Source: Pseudoscleropodium purum
Lineage: Eukaryota > Streptophyta > Bryopsida > Hypnales > Brachytheciaceae
Assembly: GCA_963969395.1 (NCBI GenBank)
Contig: OZ017799.1
Span: forward strand, 15,874,501-15,938,500
Direction of reading: 5' to 3'
Length of the DNA stretch: 64,000 nucleotides
Shown one piece after another: positions 35,901 through 47,100 of the stretch; position 1 is the stretch's first letter; each line of letters opens with the position of its first letter. The notes under the pieces are model-generated. The model was not told the DNA's origin. It did no database searches and saw only the letters and a list, made by a program, of their open reading frames with translations. The position numbers were made by a program, and so were the translations under genes.

Positions 35901-38900
35901 TGTGTGGTTCTATCAACTGATAATCAATTACTTTAGAGCAGAAAACTTCCCATTCATACTGTATTTAATTTCCACAGCAGGACTGCCCTATTTTCTTAAA
36001 ATTTATTTTTATTTTAGAACAAGTGACACATGCTATTATCTGATTGATATAACCTCTTCCAGCGAAAGGGATGACTGTGGTGGTAACACCAAAAAATCAT
36101 GCTTTTGTCATCAAAGGAAGGAACCTGCTATTGTGAGTAGACTAAATGGTGTTACAACAAGAAGTGGGTAGTTTGCCAAAATCAGTTGTTGATCTGTCAA
36201 AGGGTGGGGAATTGGGGACAGTTCTTTGAGTACTGTGAGCTAAATAATAATCTCAAGGTAATAATACTCTATTAAAAATAATTTTTTTATCAGTAAACAA
36301 TTCAAGCTCAGAAAAACTTATCTCAATAAATTTTGAAAAAAGGAAGGGACAATGGAATGTATCAAGAAAATCAATACACTTATGTTTTTCTTTTTAGAAA
36401 AAAGTAAAAAAAATAAAAATAAATTGTTATTGTTTGTAATTTACATTAAATTTTTACAGTACTGAAGAAAAAGAACCAAAAATAGTATCTATTTTCCTAA
36501 ATTTGCATACGTACAACAAGAAGCCTATTCCACTGTGATTTTAGGGCTCTTAGCCTCCGTTCCGTTTGATTCAGGTTGTTTGGAAAAAAAATGTTTTAGA
36601 AAAAGTGAATATATATGTCGAGGCTGCTTGCCTTTGGTTCTATGTACTGTTTCCCCCTTGCAAAGAAAATTGCCTATGTGTTTAAAATTAAATATATAAA
36701 AAATCCGTTTCAATTGTTTAAAAAATAAAAATAAATCTGTCAAGTCCATCAGGGGTACCTGGTACTGGTCAACAGAAAAGTTATGACCGGGCCAAAGCCA
36801 TTCTTACTGAGGAAAATAAATACCAAGACTATCTTGTGACCACTCCATTAATGCATGGGACAGTGCTGCTTTAGGTTTAACAAAGCCTTGACAGTTGACA
36901 CTGCCTGCATAAATTAATGTACACTTACAGTGCGTAATTTGACGATAATTACGACGTACCCGATACAGACTGAGCTCCGTACATAAATGGTTGGCACGGA
37001 GTTTATAACCTCGCAGAAGCTCGACTGCTCGACCTGATCAGTGGTACGTACAGAGGTCACAGGATTGTGAATTACCTGTTGTGCGTTGGCAGCTTCTCCG
37101 AAGAAAATGGTTTGCCCACTGGAGAGGAGAGTGAGGTGGTCGAAGAGCGCAAACACTTCGCTGCTAGGCTGGTGAATCGCCGAAATCACAGTCCGTCCAC
37201 CCTGGGCTAGATTCTTCAACGTCCTCACCACAAAATAAGCTGCAGCACTACAGTCACCCACAATCGCCATGGTATTAATTGCCATAAGTGTCCACTTGAA
37301 ATAGAGGATGGTATGATTTCACACGATAATTGGCGCTTAATTTCCCGTAAGTACCTTACTGCTATCAAGGAAATTAATTCAGATCGATCTATGGTAATAA
37401 TTCCAGTCTTAAATGTCGATCCTGACACTCTGAAAACACATCATTTCAATGAAACTGACCATATCGATCAACCTGTAACGGTATCATGGAGAAAGAAATA
37501 CTTGTCTATGATTTATCCACTTGCCAGTACCTAGCTAGCATACCATGAGGAACCTTGTTTGTGTCATTTGCTAGAGACACTGATGAAAATCCCTCGACCT
37601 TACACCGGGTACATGACAAATTAGACCCTATCTTTGGAGCTAGGAATGATGGTAGGGGACACTCTCAGAGGTACCATTGAGTTCAAAGTCCTAAAGATCA
37701 GAGCACATGAAACTCCTAAAATTCACCAGTATACATATATTTCAAAGAGAAGGGAAATTCACCTATGTTCTTCTTAAGGAGCGTATACTTAGGCTCGGGT
37801 AAGTTCATTATACTTTATTATTTGAATCTGTGTAGGTTGTTGCATGCACCTGTCAAGGCCAGTGGTCGGTTCATCCAGGAAGATCAAGCTAGGGCGAGTG
37901 AGGATGCCCAAAGCAATGCTGAGGCGCCGCTTCTCGCCGCCACTGAGCCCACGTATAAAGTAGTTCCCCACGTAAGTGTTCTGGCAGCCCATCAGTCCCA
38001 TTTCCAGGATAGTGCTGTCCACAATGGCAGTCTTCTCCTTGAACGTGGTCGTGTTGGGGAACCGCAAGCTCGCCGAGTACATGATGCTCTCACGGACAGT
38101 CAGAGTACCGATCAAAAAATCCTGTTGCGTCACATAGGCCTGCAGGCATATGTACCCGAGATCATCCAATCAGGTGATTAACCTCTTGCCCCTGGCAATA
38201 CCCAACCCGATAACTATTCGGTTCAGTGTAACAAGGGTGATATATAACTAGTAGCCAGTAAAGTCTCCACGAAACTAATAATTTTAAACTTAAAAGTTTA
38301 CATGGTTCACTGGTTAATAGGTACCGCGGTGTCATGGCAGAGCGAGGACTTCTTGTCTCCATTGAAAGATACGTCGCCGGTCTGCATCGTATTATAAGCC
38401 AGCCGCCCTGCAGCACCGGCAACGTGAACGAATAGAGGAGCTGAGTAACTTACTATAACACACAGCAAAAAATATATCATACATATAGTTAAGAAGATTG
38501 TTCCTGGTTTATTTCTGCCTCAGCATGAAGCCTTAAGAACGTTTTTCCTGCATTTTTCAACTATCTGAGAGGTTGGAGCTCACTAACACAGGGTGTTAAA
38601 AAGGACACTCTGGAAGAAATGCAGTTCCAAAAAACCGAATGTGTAATATTCGACCGTTGAGTTTGCATTGGGACTGTGCAAACTTCCTTCCAATACACCA
38701 CTGCCGATCTTTTATAAATCAGACATGCACTTGGAGCGTAATTAAATTGATGATGAGCTGCAATGCGAACGAGTGTGGATGTATATACCCGCCAAAGCAT
38801 CCAGCAATGTCGTCTTTCCCGACCCGCTGGGTCCCATAATAGCCGAAAGCAACCCGGGCTCCGCATACCCTGCACACCATTGATACAACTCAAATCCTGC

Positions 38901-39525
38901 ATATATACATGCTGCAACTCGTTACCTACTGGATCTTTGAACTATCAATGACCACTTGAAGCCGGACTTAGTAACGCATGTCACTAGAGAGCAGCTAGAA
39001 CGTTTTCTTCAATCTACTCGTAACGTATTCAACCGAGGTCATGCCTGAAGTTATACAGCCCTTCATGAACCTGACTTCCGAGTTCTGAGGTGCATTTTTT
39101 ACCACTAGAACACAGAAACATATTCCTCGAACTCCTTACTGCAGTTTGAACATAGAAAACGCGGTGCATATCAAAGTACCCCTTGAGCTCTAGCTGTATC
39201 GCAATTTTTGCAACATGAACTAAGCAAACCACGGTGAATATCACCGGCCCAGATGAAAACATATACAATTACTCAATGTACGTACTCACATGGCGGTACC
39301 TGTGGCACCTATGAGGATGGGTCGTGCTACTCTCTGCCGTTTGACACTGACAGCGTGCACACACACATCCTTCCACACCATGTACGCAGCAAGTGCTTCT
39401 TCTACTCGTCTAGAATCGCTGTCACTAGTCATTTTATCAATATCTACAACAGCAGCAACCTGTTGTTGCGACATCTCAGACGTGGAAGGCACTTGCAAGG
39501 CTCCCTCAGGAGTTTGCCTCTTCAT
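32997..39525 (-). CDS. ABCG (WBC) half-transporter, ABCG11/ABCG15-like
   Basis: This is a plasma-membrane ATP-driven exporter; relatives move cuticular wax, cutin or sporopollenin precursors, but the substrate here is inferred. Exons in transcript order: 39,525-39,300; 38,869-38,789; 38,407-38,325; 38,139-37,850; 37,247-37,076; 35,868-35,749; 35,591-35,445; 34,965-34,747; 34,481-34,119; 33,570-33,463; 33,278-32,997. All introns are GT-AG and the join gives 696 aa. The nucleotide-binding domain comes first: Walker [10 protein letters not shown] (88-96), signature LSGGEKRR (195-202), Walker B LIFLDE (215-220), H-loop His252. About six membrane segments follow (near 417-437, 449-467, 489-517, 528-551, 556-577, 651-672), with the family phrase [13 protein letters not shown]. 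As a half-transporter it must dimerise. The first ATG in this frame is at 39,525. The start of exon 8 could instead be 34,944, and an acceptor 27 nt upstream of exon 2 would add nine residues. Confidence 0.93.
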
Positions 39526-39702
39526 AGTCCCAATGTATCCACAAAAACAATGCAAGCTCCGACCCAGTCGTCCCCTACTTAGCTACACGCGACTCTCCTT
39601 CCTGTCTGCCTAGGGTACTGTATGCTTGCACGAGCTCGCTCGATCCGCCTGGATCGGACACAAGCTCTGATCGAGTCCCAGACTCCCAGCACTCCCGTAC
39701 GA

Positions 39703-39709
39703 TTTTATA
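39703..39709 (-). promoter_or_regulatory. Possible TATA box of the ABCG gene
   Basis: TATAAAA on the minus strand lies about 178 bp upstream of the ATG at 39,525. A start site about 30 bp downstream would give a leader of roughly 150 nt. The surrounding 39,560-40,100 is more GC-rich than the wider spacer, as expected of a plant promoter. No start-site evidence exists in the sequence itself. Confidence 0.4.
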
Positions 39710-40585
39710 TGTGAACCTGACTTCAGGATACGCATGGTGGTGCTGAGCACGCTTTAATGGCCTTTAATGCCTTCCCTAATTAAGCCAGCACGTTGTTCAT
39801 GAATTATAGACGCGGGATCAGACCCAGCCACCCATGCTACTCAACTTGTCCAATGATCATGACACATGATGACGTTATTATTATTTTATTCGGGAGGTAG
39901 CTAGCTAGGGGATTCTTTTGTCTCGAGCGTTTGGCTACAACTGACTCCATTCTGTCGAGCGGCACACTCGATGCTTGCAGATTCCTTTATACGTCGACCG
40001 ATGAATTGCAGACTTCGATTCTGGCATGGTGTCGACCCCGTCTGATTGGACAACTTCAATGCATGTGGAGGCCACGCTAAAAGCCAGAAATTCTGGTCTT
40101 CGTTCTAGAAGGACCGAGTCTTCTTTCCTACGACCGGAACCCAGGATATGAGGCTATTGAGATTTGGGATGCCATTTAGCATCGAGGATGCATTAGAGAA
40201 GATGAGTCGTTACAGAGGATGAGTGACTGAGTGTGATCTATGTAAGGTAGATCTGCACCCATAACCAACACTAAGGAAGGGTACTCTAAATGCAACCTGG
40301 CTCTAAAGGCAACCTGTACCACAGAGGTTCCTTTAGCTTTCCTCAATGTACTAGAAGTGTGCATTTCAGGAGGGGGTTGCTTTTAGTGACCACTGCTTTT
40401 CAACTTCAAAATTTGTAACTAATTCCAACATTCCAAGAAGGTCCAAAACATAAGAGATCACTAGGGTTAGATACCAATTCCATTTTTCTTCCTATAAAAA
40501 TTTACTGAAAATTGTTTCAAGGAGTTTAGCTTCCTCCAAAATGCAATCAACTCTTAGAAAGTCGCTTTAAGAGCATCCTATTTTA
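39710..40585. other. Upstream region of the ABCG gene with a dispersed repeat
   Basis: The stretch near the gene is likely promoter. The part at about 40,355-40,560 is a diverged direct copy of 24,095-24,290. No other gene is visible. Confidence 0.5.
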
Positions 40586-40744
40586 AGGTAAACTACCCCA
40601 TTACAGGCAAAATGAGAGCAAATCCACTATGGGCTAGATTTTGTTAGTAGTGTACGTGATTCAAGTTTTGAAATGTACACCACTAACAAAACTCAACCCA
40701 CAATGGGCTTCCTTCCATTTGGTGTAGGATGGAGTAGTTTACCT
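40586..40744. mobile_element. Fold-back miniature element (159 bp)
   Basis: The whole sequence is an imperfect hairpin with arms of about 70 bp and a loop of about 20 bp. The outer ends are AGGTAAACTAC and GTAGTTTACCT; the inner arms pair through TTTTGTTAGTAGTGTAC and GTACACCACTAACAAAA. No target duplication is clear. It lies about 1.1 kb upstream of the ABCG start codon. It could be a fold-back transposon or a small-RNA hairpin. Confidence 0.75.
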
Positions 40745-41345
40745 CAACAACAATTTAGCATATGTATTTAAATATATTTTTGAATATAAATTATTTTATT
40801 GGATATATTTGCTAAATAAAAGAGGATTTCATTGCATTTTAACATGCAATATTTCAGCATTGTATAAGTTACAAGTAGAAATGTATTGACCTATAATAGA
40901 AATTTTTTAGGATTTTGTAAAACATTTCAATCAAAGTTTTAACATCACATATTTTCTAAATAGCCATTTTAAATGACAAAAGGGTTATTGCAAGAAACAC
41001 TAGTCCTATTTCCGTCACAATTGGAGTGACATTGTTATCTTTTAGTGTAACTTTTGAATCCTAAGTCATAACTTGAAATTTTTATTGGAAATGTCTTACT
41101 TGATAGTAATCAAATCCTTTATTTCTTTTAAATAAAAAATAAGCATTTCATATTTAAAATTCAATTTTGTTAATTTGTCATACTTTGAGATTTAGAGGTT
41201 TTCACTACATTCAAAGTACCCGAATTGAATGATCTAAAGTTGAAATTGTGGTGGTCTATTTCTACACTAAATAGGCATATGCCTACCAAAGGGCATCTTT
41301 AAATATATTATTTTATGTCCTTTAAGTCCATACAAATAGAGCCAT
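40745..41345. other. AT-rich spacer, no gene seen
   Basis: No recognisable gene or element. Confidence 0.5.
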
Positions 41346-41427
41346 GGTTGTCATACTGGACAAGTTACTATTCATTTCATGTCCTACAGGACATGAAATG
41401 AATAGTAACTTGTCCAGTATGACAACC
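41346..41427. repeat. Perfect 82-bp palindrome
   Basis: Two 40-bp arms (41,346-41,385 and 41,388-41,427) are perfect reverse complements, separated by two bases (AC). The arms start GGTTGTCATACTGG and end AACC on the other side. Pairing stops at once outside the arms. The AT content is moderate, so this is not a low-complexity effect. Confidence 0.97.
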
Positions 41428-44100
41428 TGGAATAAAGCTCCCTTGTACAAGCTTTTCTAAACATTGAAGATGGTATAAATATAATTTCTTTGGTGAAATT
41501 TGATCACCATCAAGTCTTCTCAAATGGACAATTTTTCGTTTTTTTATTCATGATTTTTTATTTATTATTAATTTATACCTCATTGTTTTTATTTTGTTGC
41601 AATCTATCTTTTTTTTCCACATTACTATTTTAGTACTCGCAAATAGTCCACAGTACTCGCAACAATACTTTTAGTAGTCAATTTTTCTAATCAATGACTA
41701 AGATTGTTTTGCAATGTAGTACTCACAATATTTTGCAGTAAAAATGTTGTTTTTGCCAAAATGCTATAGAAAATCAATAACATTTCTTATAATGATCCAA
41801 AACAAATAACTATGAGAATCCAAGAGAGATTTCCTCACAGACCTTCAATAAGAACAATTTGTGGTTTCTAAAGATGTAGTTTTGCAACAAATATTACAAT
41901 GTCACAACTATTCAATAAAACACCCCTTCATAGCTTCAAAATATAGCAAAAAAAAATTAAAATTAAAATATCTAAAATTCACATTAGATTCTACTAATTT
42001 AAAATGCATGAGGTGTCATTGTTAATAACAGGTTAAATTCTTTATAAAAGACTAGCTTAAGAGAGTATTTGAATACACATCTATCAATTTATAAAACAAT
42101 AGATACTTTGGAATCAATCACATATCCTTAAGTAAAATCTTAATCCTATAAATCCATACTATAGTACCAAAAATGAAAAGTAATTGAAAGCATGCGAATT
42201 AGAAATTAGGATCTATGTAAAAGAAACAAAGTCATACTAAACATATTGAAGAATACTACACACTATGCCAAACACTGAGACACATATTAAAAAAAAAAAA
42301 AAAGTTGTTGATATAATAATGGCAATACAAAACAAATAAAGAAGCAATGGCATTAGCATATTTAATTTGGATGGCAATCAAATATATTGCCATCTATTAT
42401 GCAAAATTAAAAATTATGCAATATAGTATCATAGAAGCATCATACAATATACGTTTTGGTCCAACAAGAGCTCAAGGCCTAAATCAAATATGATATTTTC
42501 AAACTTATCAAAATTCTTTAAAGGAAAAATATGAGAAAGATTTATATTTATTCAAGTTTTAAAAGAAGTAGATAACTTTGGCATAGATATTATTGGATAT
42601 GATGAAAAAATTTGTTTTTGAATCTTATTGTGATTTTATTCTACTCAATTAAAATTAGATGCTTCAAACTATCGTCAAAATTCAAGGTCTTGATTGATGA
42701 AAGAAAATGGATTGAATTTGTAGTCCACATGGCACTTTATTGGTGGGTGAAAGCACAAAATACTTACTAATTTTGTTGCATTTGAAGGTAGTATTTAGAA
42801 TACTATGAGTTTTTGGAAAAAAAAAATTTAATAAAATAAAATATGGATAATTAGTAGAACACTACAAATAATATATCCTTAAAACTTCAACAATTAAAGC
42901 TTAAAAATATCCCAAAAATTATATACACACAAAGTCAATGGAAATTTTCAAAAAGATAGATATTTTTTGGTTCAAATTGTTAGAAAATTCAAAATTATAA
43001 AAACTCTAAGAATAAAAATAAAAATAAAGCACTTTGAACAATGTGACAGAGATGAAATTTCTCTAAAGAACTTGGGATGTCTAGAAGTGCATTTGCAATA
43101 GAGCCTTCTTTGCATCACTATGTAGAAGAAAAATAATTTTGTTAAAATTCTTTTGGCAAATAATTGCAAATTATCTAGTAGAATGACATGACATCCCAAT
43201 TTCTACTGAAAATCATTGTTTTAGACTCATTAAAATACTACTAATCCCTAAAATTAAAGTGTGACAAATTGAAAAATAAATTATTATTGTCCATTTCATC
43301 AAAAATACTAAAAATTGCCAAAAAATTATATTGGCCTTCCAAAAAAATTTAGTTCTTTGATGAAATGATCAATAATAATTTATTTTTTTGAATTTTTTGG
43401 ATCAATTATATGCATCATAAATTGTAGTCTTTACACAAAAAATTGAACTTGAAAATGCATTATATGGCTATAAAATATAAAATTGAATGTATAGATTGTT
43501 TCAATAAATATTTCAAATGCAAGGGCACTAAGATACAACAATGGTCTATATTGCAACCTATACTCTCTCTATAATAGCAAATGCTATTCCATGCTTTCAA
43601 TTCAGGATAAAAATTCAAGTATTGTGAGAATCAATATAATTTGATTGTTTGTCAAATTGTTGATATTTTCATTTTTATAAATGCCAATTTCCTTCAATTT
43701 TTTTGTATACAACAATTTGAAATGATGTATACCAACATGCCAAGGCACCAAAATTTTTTTGAAGTTATAAGAAAAAATTGACAAAAGATAAAGTAATTCC
43801 AAATCATAGTGAACAAAACTGAGTTTTAAACATGGCTAACTTTAAAATTAATTTTCTTTCAAATCACAATTAATTTTTTCTTCAAACTTCCATAGTAACG
43901 TGTGGTATATTGCACACTATAACTTTGGTATGTTTAATTTTGGATTTCATGCATTGATGGTTATGGTATGGTTGTTCAAATGAAGCCATTTCAAATTTGT
44001 ACTCAATTTTATTAGGCGATGTAGTTCACTCCATATGGTTTAGGACATTGCCATCTAACACCCCTAACCACTAGAACATTAGTGAACTACCTAGACAACC
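41428..44100. other. AT-rich spacer with one hairpin, no gene seen
   Basis: Very AT-rich sequence with several A and T runs. A hairpin with arms of about 38 bp lies at 43,265-43,395. No protein family is recognisable; the frames of 66-75 codons at 42,972-43,199 and 43,602-43,802 are low-complexity. Confidence 0.5.
43265..43395. repeat. Inverted repeat with ~38-bp arms
   Basis: The arm containing AATAAATTATTATTGTCCAT pairs with the arm containing ATGATCAATAATAATTTATT across a loop of about 50 bp. The arms extend through TTTCATCAAA and TTTGATGAAA. It may be a decayed miniature element. Confidence 0.65.
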
Positions 44101-47100
44101 TTATTAATATCTACTCCAAAACATTGAAGATCTCAACTCACACTAGAAGAAGCTTCAATACATTGAAGCTATAATTTGGCGCATAAATGAACTTGTTCTC
44201 ATGGCTATCCTTTTTGCAAAAGTACCTAAACAAAAAGTGCAAGTGCTTATAGTTTACGTATTGTTGATAGTCTCTAATTGTAGACACAACCATATTTGCA
44301 AAGTTAGGGGGATGTGGAAGTGGTGAACACATCCACTCTAATTTGATAGGTAACATTTGTCTTTGACTCCAATTCAATTTCAAGAGACAAAATATCGTGC
44401 CAAGGCCCCAAAAGGAAGAAAAGTCACTCTCAAAATTACTCTTTTTATATTACCCACTCTCCTATTTTTCTTGTTGGTGCATTCACAATTTGATGGATGC
44501 TTCTATTATCCTTTACAATTTGATACCCATCCAAGTTGAATGGTGCTAGTTGACCATAAAAAATTGCTTCAAATTTATTTGACATTTGTGAAGAGACCAT
44601 ACAATGATGTTGTTGGTTGTTCTTGCATATAAAAGCCTATATGTTATAACATCAATGTCTCTTCTCGATCCCAATTTGAATTTATTAGAATATGACATAT
44701 CTCTAGAACTTTTGGCCAATCAATGATCCATTTCCACTTCATTTTTTTATGCATTGTTTAATAGCATCAATCCAAACAAAATTAAAAATCTAATACAACC
44801 TCTAAGGTTGTGGTTTTCATAATCTCCTTTCTTCACGGGATATGTCATAGCTAATCTTTTCTTGTTGAGATTGACAGCTATAGTTGGATTTGTGATTGAT
44901 CTTCATGATGTGCCACTTGAAGATTTCACAATTTTTCTCTAAGACTTTGTGACAAGAGGCTTGCAATGCATTTATCTCTTTTGGGGTTACCACACGTAAA
45001 AAAGACTTCACATCAAACCTCATGGACTTAATTTGAATACAATGTTGAGAAAATTTTATTTTGTTTTGATAATATGAATCTTGCAATTCCAAACCAATTG
45101 AAAGATCCAACTTCCTCCTAGTGTTTCCAAAGAAATTCTTCTTTCTTTTTAAGTAAATAATTCAAGTCCAAACATCCTCATCCGCAAGCAAGTTGTTGAG
45201 GGTCTTTGCAATCTTTTCTAGATCCCTACTTTGTCTCACAACTCTTAACTTCAACTCCCCTATAGACCAACCGAATCCAAAAGAATGGCCTTTTAACTAT
45301 ACTATACTTTGTACTATTGTATATAGTTTGTTATTTGGATCCACATGCAAATATTATCATTGCACATGTCATCAAACAAATTGTTCCTTCGTTTTCTAAC
45401 ATTTACAATCACTATTGTAAATGATTTATGACAAGTTAAAAGAGGGCATGTTTGCCATCTCCACCAAGCTCAAGTCCTATATACAAGACCATTCTACATT
45501 TTCATTTTAGAATACAAATTGAATTTGCAACTTTATATTAATCCAAATCCTCTATACTCTTTTTTCAAAAAAATTAATTTAAAATCCTATTTATTATTTG
45601 TTCCTCCAAAATCCTCTTTCAAGTTTGAAGGAGATTTCTGAAGACCAAATAGTATAAAGGATTCATTAAATGAGATTCAGCCTCCGGGAGGGCTATGAGT
45701 TCCCTTGCCTAAATCTTCGTTCCAAAACTTGGTGCATTGCCCCACAGCAATTACGTGATGTGGCACAATGACTGCCACATCACTTTTTTTTAAATTAAAA
45801 AAATCAATTTTTTTTTTGCATTTTCAAATTTTCAAAAAAAAATTCTAAAAAAACATTCTAACAATGGCCATTGTTGAACTACTGGGGGAACTATGCCAGG
45901 AACAAGCCCAAACAGCCCTCCCAACCCCCCAAAAAACATCTAATGTCTCAATTTTTTTCTATAAGATTCAATAATGAACCCAAAAAATTTAATAATAAAA
46001 TTTAAATGAATAAAGTAGATTCTGTAGTTAATGAAGGAAACAATAGTTTAAAAAGATTAGTATTGAACCTACCATTTTCATGAATTTGCCCACTACTCAT
46101 ACCAAAAATACCAGAATACCAACCAATTGTTGAAGTGGTAATAAGTATCTTCTATTGTAACTCTAGATGAAAGCGACTATGACCGAATTACAAGGTAATA
46201 CATCTCTACCTCCTCTATGGTTTTCAAATACTTATACTATTTGTACAATCAAATGTGTTGATGTTGGAAATCTTCTTTGACATGCTTCTAGGTTTGTTTT
46301 TGCAATGAAGTATTTCAATGCAATAAACATGTCCTTTTTTTTTGTTCTCCATTTCATCCTTCATATTGCTAAATAAATAATATAAATAATATAAATTGCA
46401 TTACAATTGGTCGTAGCCATGTCTGCTATGAAGCCTTTGAAGTTGGGATTGTCCACTCTATAGTGACTTAGTGAGCCATAACAACATTGAAGGACCTCCA
46501 AAATTGAACATGGATCTTTGGGTCCTTAGACTACCTATTACACACAACAATAGTCATCATCTTCTTTTAATCAGGATTATACATATGGCATGCCATGGTG
46601 GTTGAGTCTTTAATGCGCTTCATGTGGTCAAACATCAACCATGAATTTTCAAAAAACCTTATAGGTTGTATGTGCCTTGCTAGGTCTACATTGCTTCTTA
46701 GTCCTTCCATTAGCATCTTAAATAAATACACCTTCTCTTTCCCTTGGCTAGGTAAGACATTGTTGTGTATGTATTTGAATTTCAAGTCCTTCATGGTTAT
46801 GATGTTGTCAAGAACTCCTCCGTAGTAGTTTAAACAAAAGGAAGAAATGAAATTACATATATTCAGACTCTTCAAAAGTTGAAAGTGATCCACCATTTCC
46901 TTAGACTCCTTGCAACGTAGTATCTCCTCAGGGTTCTTTGTATTATGGAAATGATAGTGGCTCAAAAACTTTTTACTTGCAGCTAGAGTTGTTGTGGCCC
47001 TAGGGATTTGGGCCACTATACCTACAATGAGACCAAAGATTGTATATGTTGAATCTCTACACATACTTTTGGCAACTTGATGCACATGATTTCCAAAATG
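44100..47100 (-). pseudogene. Decayed transposase-like ORF set
   Basis: The best-preserved part is a 172-codon frame at 47,085-46,567, containing the phrases MKDLKFKYIHNNVLP and FENSWLMFDHMKR. Beyond its stop, coding resemblance continues in shifted frames down to about 46,390 (for example NPNFKGFIAD). A 97-codon frame at 45,110-44,817 and an 81-codon frame at 44,383-44,138 lie in the same direction and may be its C-terminal remains. From memory this resembles an uncharacterised, repetitive protein family of plants, perhaps a MULE-like transposase; I cannot confirm this. A miniature element at 45,664-45,945 lies between the two halves. There is no single open reading frame, so it is not expected to be functional. 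Confidence 0.4.
45664..45945. mobile_element. Miniature inverted-repeat element, CATTAGA family, copy 3
   Basis: The right end, reverse-complemented, reads CATTAGATGTTTTTTGGGG and the left end has decayed to CATTAAATGAGATTCAGCC; next comes GGGAGGGCTATGAGTTCCC, shared with the copies at 696 and 60,191. The 282-bp interior has GTGATGTGGCA and TGCCACATCAC as an internal inverted repeat at about 45,754-45,784. It interrupts a decayed transposase-like region. Confidence 0.7.

Noticed and set aside
35806..36171. 121-codon plus-strand frame
   Set aside because: It overlaps ABCG exon 6 on the other strand and then runs into intron 5; no family resemblance.
37765..38181. 138-codon plus-strand frame
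   Set aside because: It lies antisense to ABCG exon 4, whose minus-strand frame encodes the signature and Walker B motifs.
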